Made by a program: the position numbers and the translations under genes. A stretch of 64,000 bases of DNA from Agapetus fuscipes (taxonomy: Eukaryota; Arthropoda; Insecta; Trichoptera; Glossosomatidae): positions 4,464,001 to 4,528,000 of the forward strand of contig OX637344.1 in assembly GCA_951799405.1 (NCBI GenBank), given 5' to 3'. The notes under the pieces are model-generated. The model searched no databases, had not been told where the DNA came from, and worked only from the letters and a program-made list of their open reading frames with translations. Position 1 is the first letter of the stretch, and every line of letters begins with the position of its first letter. Positions 44,346 through 56,209 of this stretch are shown here, piece after piece.

Positions 44346-44459
44346 TCTATATAGACCTCAAAACAAGCGCTCTTGGAGTGAAATCATCACGAAAAAGCGC
44401 TATAAAGAAATCATCAACTCATCATCATGCTTACGAAACCAGTAGTAGCTCTTAGCTAA

Positions 44460-44708
44460 TCTAACTGATCTAAGTTGCAAATATATAGAACATAAGATTC
44501 AAATTATATGCATTTTCACAAGCAGACACGTATAAGTTCACGCTTAAACTTGCCGCATGTGGACCTACAATATAAAAACCCGAATCTCAAATGAACACAC
44601 ACCCTGCAACTCCTGCTGACCTTCCCTGAAACAGGGGTGACATTGACAAAGTGAACCATTTTCTGCAGCATGGGTGGTCAGCCGCATACCAACCTATAAG
44701 TCAAGGAG
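44460..44708 (-). repeat. LINE-A 3' end, intact
   Basis: Ends at the usual head boundary (complement of CCTTGACTTATAGG). Confidence 0.9.
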
Positions 44709-45207
44709 CAACTCAAGAGGCTCAACCGGTATAATTTATCACAATTCTTAATCTGTTTGCGTAGCTTCCAGAAACTTCTTTCAGCTCGAAGCCGCTCAAA
44801 TATGTTGTTTAATAAACACTACAATCTTTTTATTGCAATTTCATTTGATATGACAAGTGTACGTCAAGTATAAATCTCCGCGCCTAAACTCTACCATAAC
44901 GTTTTACTGAAAACGTATGAAAACTCACTAGAGGCGCTTTTTTAGTTTTGTTTATTTTTAATAAACGCCATGCTTGAGTTTTACATTGAAGAAATGATTT
45001 TCACTATGTCTACATGGATATTTACTCTTCCCGGGAAAAACACACATCAAATATTTGCATTACACTAAATCGTTCAAAGAATAATGTGTGTGAATTGCAT
45101 TATTTTCTACCATTTATTATTTGTCGACCACTATCGGTGTTATGGTGTCATTCACAGACAGCAAAGCCATGGCTCATCCGCCATACAGGATTTTTAACAC
45201 TTTATAT
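44709..45207. other. Unassigned DNA
   Basis: Nothing recognised beyond the ACTAGAGGCGC string near 44930. Confidence 0.35.
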
Positions 45208-45467
45208 TAACGGAGCTATTCTTAGACTTCTTAGAGCTAATGTTAGTCCTAGGTTTAGCCCACGCTTTGACAAACTAATGGTGCCTGCGCTGGAAGTTTC
45301 ATCAGCACGGTCATTCTTACATACCGAATTTTGTAATATTCGTATGAAGACAAATCAGCTGTTCACTTGCGGCCATCTTGGATTGACAGGTCTTCATACA
45401 AATGCATCATTAGTTTTTCAAAGCGTGGGCTCAACGGACGACTAAAACGTCTAAGAATAGCCCCGTT
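45208..45467. mobile_element. MITE family M, copy 2
   Basis: Inverted ends around GGAGCTATTCTTAGAC and GTCTAAGAATAGCCCC; the same interior as 26811-27052. Diverged partial relatives occur at 48596-48720 and 49620-49790. Confidence 0.85.
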
Positions 45468-45689
45468 AGGGTTTATTTAAAGTAAAAAAAAAACACACAC
45501 ACACATTTGACTTATTCTAAATTGTAAATTATTCATTTGTTTTACAAAGAATTGAATATTTGGATGACTTGTGCAAACTCCCCCCTTTCAAGCAAAATCC
45601 TTCCTTGAATAGGCTTATTTGCATTGCCAGAAAGATCTAATTTAAGTGCTTCTAGACATTGGTAGAAACACCACGTTCACTCTAGCATA

Positions 45690-45866
45690 TCTATAATAAT
45701 TAATCTAAGTTGCAAAGATATATTTACATTTAAAATTCATATTGAATGCATGCCCACAAACAGATACGTGTAAGTTCGCGCTTAGAAATGATGCATGTGT
45801 ACTTACAAATTAAAATCCAAACCTCAAATCAACATAAACCCTGCAACTTTTGCCGACCTTCCCTTA
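45690..45866 (-). repeat. LINE-A 3' end, head truncated
   Basis: Joined at CGACCTTCCCTTACC to a LINE-B fragment. Confidence 0.75.
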
Positions 45867-46195
45867 CCGTGTGTGTTTGATGATTTTCAAAACCCTTAAT
45901 GGTGTGGATCAGTCATACCTGGCAGACATGTTTTCCTCCGTTAAGGTGACTGTGAGGGGGTGGACACTGAGATCAGCGGAGAGTGGTAATATCGGTTGAT
46001 GCAGCCTCACCGTCAATATGCACTAATTTTGGAAACCGTGCTATCGATGGAGTGGAACAAACTGCTACCCGGAGAAAGGAGTTGAGAAACTCATTGCATT
46101 TTTAAGTGGGCACTGAATTCGCTAGAAGTATTTGATTTGTAGTTGAACGGGCCCTTGAGGCGTGACACAAACAAAAACGGCACTTTTAAACATAA
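45867..46195 (+). pseudogene. LINE-B ORF2 C-terminus and 3' end
   Basis: Degenerate coding end with a broken frame, then GGGCCCTTGAGGCGTGACAC and an ATTATT tail. Confidence 0.65.
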
Positions 46196-46205
46196 TTATT
46201 ATTAA

Positions 46206-46388
46206 TTCGGTCGATATCTCAGTTGGTAGGGTGCTTGCATTCCATGTCGTGAGCTCGGTTCCGAATCCCACCGAGGGTGTCAGAAATGATTTCCCGTTTC
46301 GGTGTTTATTTAAAACCCCAAAATACAATAACGGCAAAGCTTACTAAGCCTTCACAACAAATGATTACCAGCCCCCTCAGAAACTGGT
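46206..46388 (+). repeat. SINE-2, 3' truncated
   Basis: Good head (CGATATCTCAGTTGG); ends in the hairpin part of the body. Confidence 0.8.
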
Positions 46389-46661
46389 ATATAATGGTCC
46401 GTGGATCATCTTTGGTTCAAGTGTAATGTAAATAACACTGCAAGAGATTTGCATAGTTAACAATCATTACGATTGATAGAAATGTGTCAACTTGAAGAGA
46501 CATATCATTTTGAAAGGAATGGAGCCTTGACAATTTATATAATGGGAGATTGCATTCAAAGAAAACCTTGCTGGACGATGGGGTGTGGTCAGATGTCTCC
46601 TGAGGACTTTGCTTACGATACCAACGAAACGTTTAAAATAAAGTAAGTTATCCAATAACGG

Positions 46662-46890
46662 TCTATAATCTATAATCTAAATTTCAGAGATATATTTAGG
46701 ATTCAAATTAAATGCATGCCTACTTGCATGCACGTAAAAGTTCGAACTTACGCATGCTGCTTGTGTACTTACAAAATTAAAACTCAAATCTAAAATGAAC
46801 ATAAACTCTGCATCTTTTGCCGATATTGACAATGTGAATATTATTTTACAGTCGGGTGGTCAGTTTCATACTTATCTTTAAATCAAGGAA
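46662..46890 (-). repeat. LINE-A 3' end, diverged
   Basis: Complete in outline with a deletion in the middle. Confidence 0.75.
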
Positions 46891-47044
46891 TACATCTTAG
46901 TAATTTATTTTCCAGATTATAAAGTTTGTTTTGCCGAAACGGAGACGTTTTATAAACATGTTTGACATTTTAGATTTTTTACTGAAAATGTTCCCCTGTA
47001 TTTTTCTTTCTTGTCAGTTAGTTACTTGGCTTTTTACTGGCCCG

Positions 47045-47155
47045 AGGCGATCCGCGACAAAACAGTCACAGACAACTCGTCCATAGACAGCTCGGCAATG
47101 GAAAAATAAGTCACACTACAGTTCTGTCACGGACAATTCGGCTACAGGACATTAT
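47045..47155. repeat. GACA/TCGG degenerate tandem
   Basis: Loose repeats of about 17 bases (GACAACTCGTCCATAGACAG). Confidence 0.45.
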
Positions 47156-47163
47156 TAAAAAAA

Positions 47164-47463
47164 AAAACAGGCTGATTTATTTGATGAGCGCTGTTTTTGT
47201 GTGTATCACACCTCAAGAGCCCTCTGCGAGCTTGGTCATCGCTGTAGAAAGCGCCTATTCTCAAGCAAGACCCAGTTGTTGTAAGGCTAGATGGACCTTT
47301 TGATGACCGGTATTTGGTAAAGGTTTGTGAATTTTTCAACCCAGCGAAAAGCAAATTTGAAAATATACATAAATGGTATATTTTTTGTGCTCCGCCGGGA
47401 TTCGAACCCACAAACTTCCAGTTACGAGTCCGAAGCGTTACCACTTGGACTACGGATCGGTCA
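47164..47463 (-). repeat. SINE-1, full length
   Basis: Complete; the complement of GGTTCGAATCC is exact. Confidence 0.85.
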
Positions 47464-47524
47464 ATTCGGACATATCGATCACATACAATATAATATGGTT
47501 CATAGTCAATTATTACAACTACAG

Positions 47525-47782
47525 TTTTTTAACTTCTAGGTTGGTTTGAGGCTATCCACCCATACTGTAAAAAATGGTTCATTTTGGCAATGTCACCCCT
47601 ATTTCGGGAAACGTCGGCAAAATCTGCAGGTATTATGTTTATTGAGATTGGGTTTTTATGTTGTAAGTCCACATGCGTGATGCGTCATGTATAAGCGCGA
47701 ACTTATACGTGTCTGCTTATGCGTGAATGCATTTAATATGAATCTGAAATGTAGCACATCGTTGCAACAACATTATAGATAT
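47525..47782 (+). repeat. LINE-A 3' end
   Basis: Complete but diverged. Confidence 0.8.
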
Positions 47783-47825
47783 AGACGGTAATCACAAAGG
47801 CTTTTTGGAGAGCAAGTTTTCCGTG

Positions 47826-47872
47826 GACTCTCCCTGAAACAGGGGTGACATTGGCAAAGTGAACCATTTGAT
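47826..47872 (-). repeat. LINE-A head fragment
   Basis: Only the CCCTGAAACAGGGGTGACA and ACCATTT part. Confidence 0.6.
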
Positions 47873-47941
47873 AAAAAATGAGAATTTCCATATTGTGCAT
47901 CGCTTAGACACCCACGTTTGTGAACTCATTTCAAAATAGTT

Positions 47942-48075
47942 ATTTATGCCACTGCCAAGTAATGATAGTCTTTTTAACACGAGTGCTAGTTTGTGCCATG
48001 AGGCGCAGCCGAATGGCACAATAGAAAGCACGAGTGTTACAAAGACTAATTACGTGCAGTGGCATACAATACTTT
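47942..48075. mobile_element. Foldback MITE N
   Basis: Inverted arms running from TGCCACTGC to its complement GCAGTGGCA, with paired AGTCTTT and AACACGAGTGCT blocks. A partial relative is at 54785-54880. Confidence 0.75.
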
Positions 48076-48196
48076 TTCTACGACCATGAGAGAATTAACA
48101 AAATAGTGAATAATAGTCATTATAATGTACTCGTCCATTTGAAGTAATTAAAACCTTACCTTTGTCAAAACGTGTGATTTATCATTCCCTTCGATT

Positions 48197-48422
48197 ATCT
48201 AATCTAACCTAAGTTGTAAAAATAAATTATATTTAGGTTTCATATTGAATTCATGCCCACAAGCCGACACATATGTATAAGGTCGCGCTTTTACATCCTG
48301 CATATAAGCTTAAACATTCAAACCCAAAACTCAAATAAACATATGCCCTGCAGTTGTATTGGCAGGTGAACCAAATTTGTACAGCATAGGTGATCAACCT
48401 CATACTCACCTATTAACCAAGT
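48197..48422 (-). repeat. LINE-A 3' end, diverged
   Basis: Complete in outline. Confidence 0.7.
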
Positions 48423-48595
48423 AACTTTTTGAGTTTGTTTATTTTTTGCGGTGAAATTTTTTGTATTGTTTTCCATTGAAAAAAGGAAAGCTTTATTTGG
48501 AGCAATCCGATAAATAAATTCGATAAATTTTAGCACTATTAACAATTTTTATTTGACTCTACACATAAAATATACTTATTTATTTTCATCTGAAC

Positions 48596-48720
48596 AGGGC
48601 TGAAAGTCTCATCACCACGGTAATTCCTACCTACCGAATATCACTAATATTGTATGAAGCCTAATCAGCTGATCGCTTGCGCCCATCTTGGATTGACAGG
48701 TCTTCATACCCCCATACAAG
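48596..48720 (-). repeat. MITE family M, partial
   Basis: The interior only (GGATTGACAGGTCTTCATA). Confidence 0.6.
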
Positions 48721-48798
48721 GTTGACATTTGAAATTAAAAAATGGTTCCAATTCTGACAATGCGCATGCGTACATGTTCATTTTAACACGGTTACCGG

Positions 48799-48821
48799 TT
48801 GCATAATGTAACATTATGCAA
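48799..48821. repeat. Short palindrome
   Basis: 11-base arms TTGCATAATGT and complement around one base. Confidence 0.8.
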
Positions 48822-49014
48822 CGGGTGTAGAAATGTATGGCATTGTGATTGCGTTAGCCGTTTTGTAATTAGTAAATTACCAAATGGGAGTAGAAAAAGT
48901 ATTTAAAAACACAAAAATAGAAAAGGTACATAAAATTTCATGGGTTTCACAAGGTTGCAATAGCATTGTAAACAATACGTACCTCCTTACTTACATACTT
49001 TCATTTTTTACTTT

Positions 49015-49256
49015 CTTCGGCTCATAAGCCTTGAAGGCTCAGGGCCTCCCGCACCACAATCCTCCAGGACTCTCTGTCTTGTGCTGCTTCCCTCCATGGT
49101 CCCCTCACTCCCAGAACTTCGGCGTCGGCTTCAACGTTGTCTGCCCACCGCATCCTGGGACGTCCGAGTGGTCTAACACCTGAGGGGGCACCATCCAAGA
49201 CTGTTCTGATGATCCTGGAGTCCTCTGCACGTGCTACATGTCCGGCCCACTGAATA
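49015..49256 (-). pseudogene. LINE-D ORF2 C-terminus
   Basis: A clean minus-strand frame: WAGHVARAEDSRIIRTVL, GRPRMRWADNV, then WREAAQDRESWRIVVREAL and a stop at 49022-49024, with the AAGTAAAAAATG tail beyond. This is the C-terminal tail of a non-LTR reverse transcriptase protein; clade not assigned. Only about 75 codons are present. Confidence 0.8.
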
Positions 49257-49317
49257 CATACCTCCGAATGAAAATAAACCCTGCAACTTTTGCCGACCTT
49301 CCCTGAAACAGGGGCAA
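49256..49317 (-). repeat. LINE-A head fragment
   Basis: The reading frame of LINE-D runs into it by chance. Confidence 0.6.
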
Positions 49318-49619
49318 CTCGTGTGACCAATATTTAGTCCATGGACGAGCTATCTATAGAGTTATCTCTGACTGATTTGTTGTGACACGGTCCCAAGGTG
49401 TTGTTTTCCTCATTTTTCACATCTTTTTCTTGCCGCGTTTTCAGGAAATTTGTATATTTTTTCCTTTAGGTTGGAAAGCTGCAGTCATTTGTTAGGGGGA
49501 ATATTCCATCACAGAGTCTTAGCAGCACACTTTTCATAAAATTTATCCAATAAATCTCCTCGGCTAACAAAGACAAAGTAAACACCTCGAACCGATGAAA
49601 ATTAAAATTATAAATTCGT

Positions 49620-49790
49620 CCTGGGCTGGAATTCTGATCACCACTGTAATTTTTACCTACCGAATATCGGTAGTATTTGTATGAAGACCTACCTGCCAAT
49701 CCAAGATGGCCGCAAGTGAACAGCTGATTAGTCTTCATACAAATATTACCTACATTCGGTACGTAAGAATTAACGTGGTGATGAGATTTC
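49620..49790. repeat. MITE family M, rearranged copy
   Basis: Contains inverted ATTTGTATGAAGAC and GTCTTCATACAAAT blocks with CCAATCCAAGATGGCCGCAA between. Confidence 0.65.
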
Positions 49791-49906
49791 CCCTCCTGTG
49801 GTCGATTGGTATAACACTTGGGATGAATGTCGAAGGACTAACGTTAATTTTAAATAATCTTTTAGATTTCATTGCATGTAGACTGTGGAGGCATTTACAA
49901 TATTGT

Positions 49907-50654
49907 GTATTTCACTGTGATGTTTTATACTTCACTGTGATGTTTTGTACTTCACAGTGATGTTTTGTACTTCACAGTGATGATTTGTACTTCACAGTGA
50001 TGTTTTGTGCTTCACAGTGATGTTTTGTGCTTCACAGTGATGTTTTGTACTTCACAGTGATGTTTTGTACTTCACAGTGATGTTTTGTACTTCACAGTGA
50101 TGTTTTGTACTTCAAAGTGATGTTTTATATTTCACAGTGATGTTTTGTCCTTCACAGTGCTGTTTTGTATTTCACAGTGTTTTTTTGTATTTCACAGTGA
50201 TGTTTTGTACTTCACAGTGATGTTTTGTACTTCACAGTGATGTTTTGTATTTCACAGTGATGTTTTGTACTTCACAGTGATGTTTTGTATTTCACAGTGA
50301 TGTTTTGTACTTCACAGTGATGTTTTGTACTTCACAGTGATGTTTTGTATTTCACAGTGATGTTTTGTACTTCACAGTGATGTTTTGTACTTCACAGTGA
50401 TGTTTTGTACTTCACAGTGATGTTTTGTACTTCACAGTGATGTTTTGTACTTCACAGTGATGTTTTGTATTTCACAGTGATGTTTTGTACTTCACAGTGA
50501 TGTTTTGTACTTCACAGTGATGTTTTGTACTTCACAGTGATGTTTTGTACTTCACAGTGATGTTTTGTACTTCACAGTGATGTTTTGTATTTCACAGTGA
50601 TGTTTTGTACTACGCAGTGATGTTTTATAATTCACAGTGATGTTTTGTATTTCA
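49907..50654. repeat. 20-bp tandem satellite
   Basis: About 37 head-to-tail copies of TGTTTTGTACTTCACAGTGA, with GTAC/GTAT as the commonest variation. The first two units have CACTGTG in place of CACAGTG. Confidence 0.98.
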
Positions 50655-51700
50655 CCGCTGATATTGTGATTCATATTGCGACTAATTATGATAAAGAAAC
50701 GTATGCAACGTATATGAAGAAAATTTTCGGCTTAATATTATACGAGTATTGTATTGGAAAAGTTGTACTCAGTTGTAGTTGACCTCAATATACGCAATAC
50801 GTTATCTAAAACCATTTGAGTTCTTAGAACAACCATTGCCAAGCACCGAGACGCTATCTGAGATGGGAGGCGATAGTTTTTGGTTTGTCCTTACGTCCTT
50901 GGTCTTAAACAGCGTTCACACAGGTCAAGTGCGAGTGCATTAATCGGTGGGTGGATGCGTGTCCGCCATATTTCGTATACACTACACGAATAGAATTCGT
51001 TATATTTATGGGGCGAGTGAGGAATGTCAGTGTTAAATTTTATTTTAAATGCAGTAAAAGCACTAACACGCTGAAGATAAGCGTGTTTTTTTTAAACGCA
51101 GTTATTCTTTAATATTATATTTGTAGAAAATAATGATCCGTGAGATGGACCATGAAGAAGATAATGATCCGTGAGATGGACCATGGAGAAGATTTTGAGG
51201 TCCGTTGAGGATCTTGTAGAAGATTATGAGAGGTCAGGTCATTTATTTTGCTGGTTCTTGAAGGTGGGGTGTTGAATAAAGTTTAGATGGTTACTTTTAC
51301 TTGGAGATTTATTAAGATTTTAATGGTACAAATTTAGAAGATAAATTTGTAATGTTTCACTTTGAAGTACAAGAAGGAAGTGACAAAACAATGCATGAAA
51401 TTTAATAATTAAAAAATGACAGTAATACCAACTCTTAGGAATATAAATTGTTGGTTTTTACCTACCATTTAAATGCTAACAAAAAAGGTTATCTGAAATG
51501 CATATAGATGGCAATGCATTCATTTTTTCCATGTCAAAATATTTGACAATATTATTTGTACAATAAGAACAATGAGCTGTGGACTCGAAACGGATTTTGG
51601 CACAAGTGTTGGAAATCTATAGTCATATATAGTTAGAAATCTATAAAATATATAGTTAGCCTTGGCCCTAGCAACCTAACCGTGTGACGTCTATAATATT
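50655..51700. other. Unassigned DNA
   Basis: No gene seen. A 37-base tandem duplication (GATAATGATCCGTGAGATGG) lies at about 51129-51190. Confidence 0.4.
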
Positions 51701-51702
51701 TA

Positions 51703-51835
51703 TGTAAAATCTAAGTTGCAAAGATATATTAACATTCAAAATTCAGGTTAAATGCATGCCCACAAACAGGCACGTGTAAAGTTTGCGCTTACGAATGCTG
51801 TATGTGTAATTTCAAATTAAAATCTAAACCTCTTT
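51703..51835 (-). repeat. LINE-A 3' tail half
   Basis: Tail and middle of the unit. Confidence 0.7.
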
Positions 51836-52171
51836 TGTTTATGTCTATTGTGCGGGCCTTATCTTTTAAATTTATACACGTATTTTTTTTTAAATTAGAA
51901 TTCAATACAATTTATAGAGTAACAGTTATTTCAAAAAGTGTTAGACTTTCACTTCCACGATTGACGTTGAATTGCCTTTTTGGATTGATGTTTGTAAAAA
52001 AGTGTCACATGTACATAGATATTTAGTTTTCCTGGCTACCAACTTCAAAATTAATAAATCCGTTCTTTAGTATATATTATTGATACAATTTCGTAAAAAA
52101 ATAATTATTCCACGCTATTTTATTAGTTTTGTTGTATTTTGTCCAATAGAAAATACCCAGTGCATATCTAA

Positions 52172-52265
52172 GGCCCGGTATTTTAAGCGTTGTTACTGAT
52201 AAAAAAAAACTACCCACACAATTGACATAAGTGTATCTTTTTCATTCAGTATAAAATCACTATGC
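52172..52265. repeat. MITE P, partial
   Basis: Starts GGCCCGGTATTTTAAGCGTT and shares the interior of the element at 63832-63959. Confidence 0.6.
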
Positions 52266-52516
52266 TATAATCTATAATCTAAGTTGCAAGGATATATTCA
52301 TTCAAAGCTCTCAGATGTATGCCCACAAACAAACACGTGTAGTTCGCGCTTACAAATGCTGATTGTGTACTTACAAATAAAATTCAAACCTCAAATGAAC
52401 ATAAGCCCCACAACTTTTGCCGACCTTCCCTGAAACAGAGGTGACACTGGCAAAGTGAACCATTTTTTACAGTATGGGTGGTCAGCCTCATACCAACCTA
52501 TAAGTCAAGGAATGCT
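52266..52516 (-). repeat. LINE-A 3' end, intact
   Basis: Head boundary at the complement of TTCCTTGACTTATAGG. Confidence 0.9.
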
Positions 52517-52749
52517 AATGCTAATGTTGAAAATATCGAGCATAGGTATTGCATACTTTAGGTTACTTGTACACTTGCCACTCTCTACTAAACAGATCAA
52601 CCAGTCTGAACCAAGCTTTTTAAAAAGTTTTACGGTAAATGGGAAAATGGAGAAGAACTGAACATAAATTTTATTTAAATCTAAACTCCTAAAACCCTAA
52701 TAAAATGTTATAGCAAGACAGAAAGAGCTTTGAGAGATAAAGCTAAAAG

Positions 52750-53122
52750 TATATAATAATTTATAATCCGAGTTGCAATAAATGAACATTTAAAATTCAA
52801 TTGTATTGGCTGTATTTATTTAGCCTCCTGAAGATGCCAACGGATTGTTTGCGAAATCGGTGGGGGAATTATAATATACTCGCCGTAATCGAAAACTAAA
52901 TATTCTTACTTTTATCATTAAAAAACCATATTAAATGCATGCGTACATGCAAATGCGTGTAAGTACGCGCTTACAAATGCTGCATATGTGCACTTACAAC
53001 ATGAACACTCAAATCTGCAACTATCTTGCCGTCCTTTCTGAAGCAGGGGGGACGCTGGCGAATTGAACCATTTTTTACAGTACTGGTGGTCAGCCACATA
53101 CCAACCTATAAATTAAGGAATA
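52750..53122 (-). repeat. LINE-A 3' end split by an insertion
   Basis: The unit is interrupted at about 52801-52928 by a 128-base segment containing CTCCTGAAGATGCC and GCGAAATCGG, the motif also seen in the 25-kb foldback. Confidence 0.75.
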
Positions 53123-54248
53123 TAAGGACGTTAAGATATGTTTTAGCAGTGGCGTGCCAAAAAAATCATATTTTTTATTAATCTCTTATTATTATTTTAT
53201 TATATTCTTCATGCTACCCGTGATCTAGCAACAATCCCACAAGCAGTGCCACCCGAGGTATGCTATTAACTTCAGTTACAGTTATTATTTCGCAGATTCA
53301 ACTAATTTAATTATCTTATTTTTCATTAAAACGACGTGTTTACAACATGCAATAGATTTAACCTCCAAAAGATTTGACAGATAAAAAAACCTTTGCATGA
53401 AAGAGAGACTAGCGCCTCTGGTGGTCAGATTCCAGCCAGACGACGAAGTTAATTTTCGCCCCCTTTTCAACGTTCCGTCCTCATTCAGTTGAAATAAGAA
53501 ATCTCTTGAATCTTTGATGTTAATTAAACTCTTTAATTTTCAATTAAGTACCAAAGTTTCATTTTTCATTGCTATTGGTTTTCCAAGGAAAATCCTGAAA
53601 GAAAGTCTCGGCGTTAAATAGAAATTAAATTTTAAAAAATCGCCCACATTTAAACACTTTACGGGTAATTAAATTTTTGAATACTCAACAAATTATCGAA
53701 AGAGTTGAAGTGAAAAGAAAAATACTTCAAAAGATACGAAAGAAAAAGATCGCTATTTTTAAAACTGATCTCAAACAAGTAAGTACCTATAAATCGGACG
53801 TATTTTTTTTCTACAAAAAGTTTTCTGTACCTATCTCAAGTGTAAAAAGCATTCGGAAATTGTATTTAAATACTAAAACGCTCAAAAGGAGGTCTGGTTT
53901 CAGTTACGATACATTTTTGTTACAACGCTACGGTTAACTGTTCAAGAAGTTATGAAGAGCTATAAGGAACGCAATTTTATTATATTTCTCATAAATTTTC
54001 GATTTCTCGATCAATCCTCCCACAGGTAAAAAGTTTTCCGTAGATATTCATGGTTATATACAAGAAAATAAAAGATAAAAATAATTTAAAAAAATTGGCT
54101 AACCATGGATTTCAAACGATCGTAACCAAGATGATTGTGGTTACCGCCTCTAAATTAATATTGGTGAAGCCAAGTTTGACCCACCATTTTATATTAAAAT
54201 AATTGAGTGGTGTTTCTTAATTAATTCTGCATTTGAGCAAACTGAAAT
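53123..54248. other. Unassigned DNA
   Basis: No convincing gene. A lysine-rich frame at 53677-53780 runs into CAAGTAAGT but has no visible acceptor. Confidence 0.35.
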
Positions 54249-54269
54249 GCAAGCAAGAAGTTACACTAT
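54249..54269 (+). repeat. SINE-2 3' fragment cut by the gap
   Basis: GCAAGAAGTTACACTAT matches the 3' block and is interrupted by the run of N. Confidence 0.55.
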
Positions 54270-54469
54270 NNNNNNNNNNNNNNNNNNNNNNNNNNNNNNN
54301 NNNNNNNNNNNNNNNNNNNNNNNNNNNNNNNNNNNNNNNNNNNNNNNNNNNNNNNNNNNNNNNNNNNNNNNNNNNNNNNNNNNNNNNNNNNNNNNNNNNN
54401 NNNNNNNNNNNNNNNNNNNNNNNNNNNNNNNNNNNNNNNNNNNNNNNNNNNNNNNNNNNNNNNNNNNNN
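54270..54469. other. Assembly gap (200 N)
   Basis: Exactly 200 undefined bases, so the real size is probably unknown. Confidence 0.99.
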
Positions 54470-54479
54470 TATGCGGCTA

Positions 54480-54712
54480 GTAACTTATAGGTTGGTATGC
54501 GGCTGACCCCCCATGCTGTAGAAAATGGTTCACTTTGCCAATGTCACCCTTGTTTCAGGGAAGGTCGGCAGGAGTTGCAGGGTGTATGTTCATTTGAGAT
54601 TCGGGTTTTTATATTGTAGTCATGTCTGTTTTGTGAAAATGCATGTAATGTGAATCTCTAATGTTACTTATATTTTGCAACTTAGATTAGAATAGATTAG
54701 ATTAGATCAGAT
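54480..54712 (+). repeat. LINE-A 3' end
   Basis: Complete except for a deletion in the second half; ends in TTAGATTAGAA-type repeats. Confidence 0.85.
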
Positions 54713-54784
54713 AAGTACCTTAATTCCTTATAGTTTTTGTATTAAAAAAGAGAGACTTAGATTAAAACTTCGGACCTACCATAA

Positions 54785-54880
54785 TGAGGGCCAGTGTGAC
54801 ATGAGTGCTAGTCTAATGACACAATACACAGCACGAATGTTATAATGGCTGATTACGTGCAGTGGCATACAATACTTTTA
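54785..54880. repeat. Foldback MITE N, partial
   Basis: Shares ACGTGCAGTGGCATACAATA with 48053-48072. Confidence 0.6.
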
Positions 54881-55494
54881 TACCACAATAAAATAAAATA
54901 AAAATCTCACTGAGCGATTTTCCCTTTGACGTGAGAATCTCGCATACATGGAGTCAACCTTTCCATCAATCACATTTATGTAAATGATTATATTCGTGGA
55001 AAACAAACCGGAATGATATGCATATGGAATCAGGATGAATTCCCACAGTTCCCGGAATCTCGCGAGCTGTGGGCGCCCTCGCGAGTTATGGGTAGACTCG
55101 CGAGGGTGACGGGGATAGTTATTACCACGGTGAGACTTTTTCTACTTAAAGCAACAATAGTTTATGGAAAATATGAGGTGAAGTGTGTTTGTGAGCACTT
55201 TCCTCATGAAGGTTCAACCGATAAGATAGTTGTATAAAATATCTCCAATATGCTACAATTTAAAATTCCAAAACTTAAAAAAAACATTTTTTATCCGTTC
55301 ACAGACATGTATGTGTTTGCGTGTGCAAGCATTAAAATACTTATACGAATCTTGGATGTTAAAATATAATAACAAGTAAGATTGGGTATAGGTTGTCCAT
55401 TTATACATAAGTAATCTAAATCAATGAATCGGAAATCATAATGGATCTATAATGGAGACATTAAAATTTAAGATTATTTTTGAAAACAATCCCA
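54881..55494. other. Unassigned DNA
   Basis: A GC-rich spot at 55050-55120 contains several CTCGCGAG strings; no gene recognised. Confidence 0.35.
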
Positions 55495-55645
55495 CAAGGA
55501 GTTCGGTTGTAAGTTCGCGCTTACAGATGGTGCATGTGTATTTATTAAATTAAAACCTGAATCTATAATTAACATAAACCTTGCAACCCCTGCTTGAAAC
55601 CGGGTTTTGCATTAGCAAAATTTTAACAGCATGGAGAGACAGCCT
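55495..55645 (-). repeat. LINE-A 3' end, degenerate
   Basis: The middle of the unit only. Confidence 0.6.
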
Positions 55646-55674
55646 CATATCATCCAAGAAGAAAAATTGAGATA

Positions 55675-55926
55675 TCTATAATAATCTATAATCTAAGTTG
55701 CAAGGATATATTCATTTAAAGCTCTCAGATGTATGCCCACAAACCAACAAGTGTAGTTCGCGCTTACAAATGCTGAATGTGTACTTACAAATAAAATCCA
55801 AACCTCAAATGAACATAAGCCCCACAACTTTTGCCGACCTTCCCTGAAACAGGGGTGACATTGGCAAAGTGAACTATTTTTTACAGTATGGGTGGTCAGC
55901 CTCATACCAACCTATAAGTCAAGGAA
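55675..55926 (-). repeat. LINE-A 3' end, intact
   Basis: Very close to the copies at 6310, 14985 and 21668. Confidence 0.9.
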
Positions 55927-55974
55927 TATAAGAATATAAGGAATGGAAGATAGATAAGACATAAATATATACAA

Positions 55975-56165
55975 GGATAATTTATTTGAAAACTAAACGC
56001 CAAAAAGCGCCATTTTTGTGTGTGTCACACCTCAAGGGCCCTCTCAAATCACGGTTAAGATTTTTTAAAAGATGCGTCTTTAGTGCTCCTTTAAAGATAC
56101 CAACAGTTCACACCTTCCTCACATTAGGCGGTAGTCTGTTCGGCTCCATTGGGTCTACAGACCGG
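55975..56165 (-). pseudogene. LINE-B ORF2 C-terminus and 3' end
   Basis: Complement of AAGGGCCCTCTCAAATCACG and the upstream coding end, matching 22805-23115; the frame is broken. Confidence 0.7.
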
Positions 56166-56209
56166 AAGAAACGTGTCAATTTTGTTTTTATTTTTAATTT
56201 TAGTTTTAT

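Noticed and set aside
49907..50654. CRISPR-like array
   Set aside because: Units are continuous 20-base repeats with no spacers, and the genome is eukaryotic.
53677..53937. Lysine-rich gene
   Set aside because: It runs into a CAAGTAAGT donor-like site but has no acceptor, domain or promoter; the AT-rich codons could be chance.
54233..54490. Frames across the run of N
   Set aside because: They exist only because undefined bases lack stop codons.
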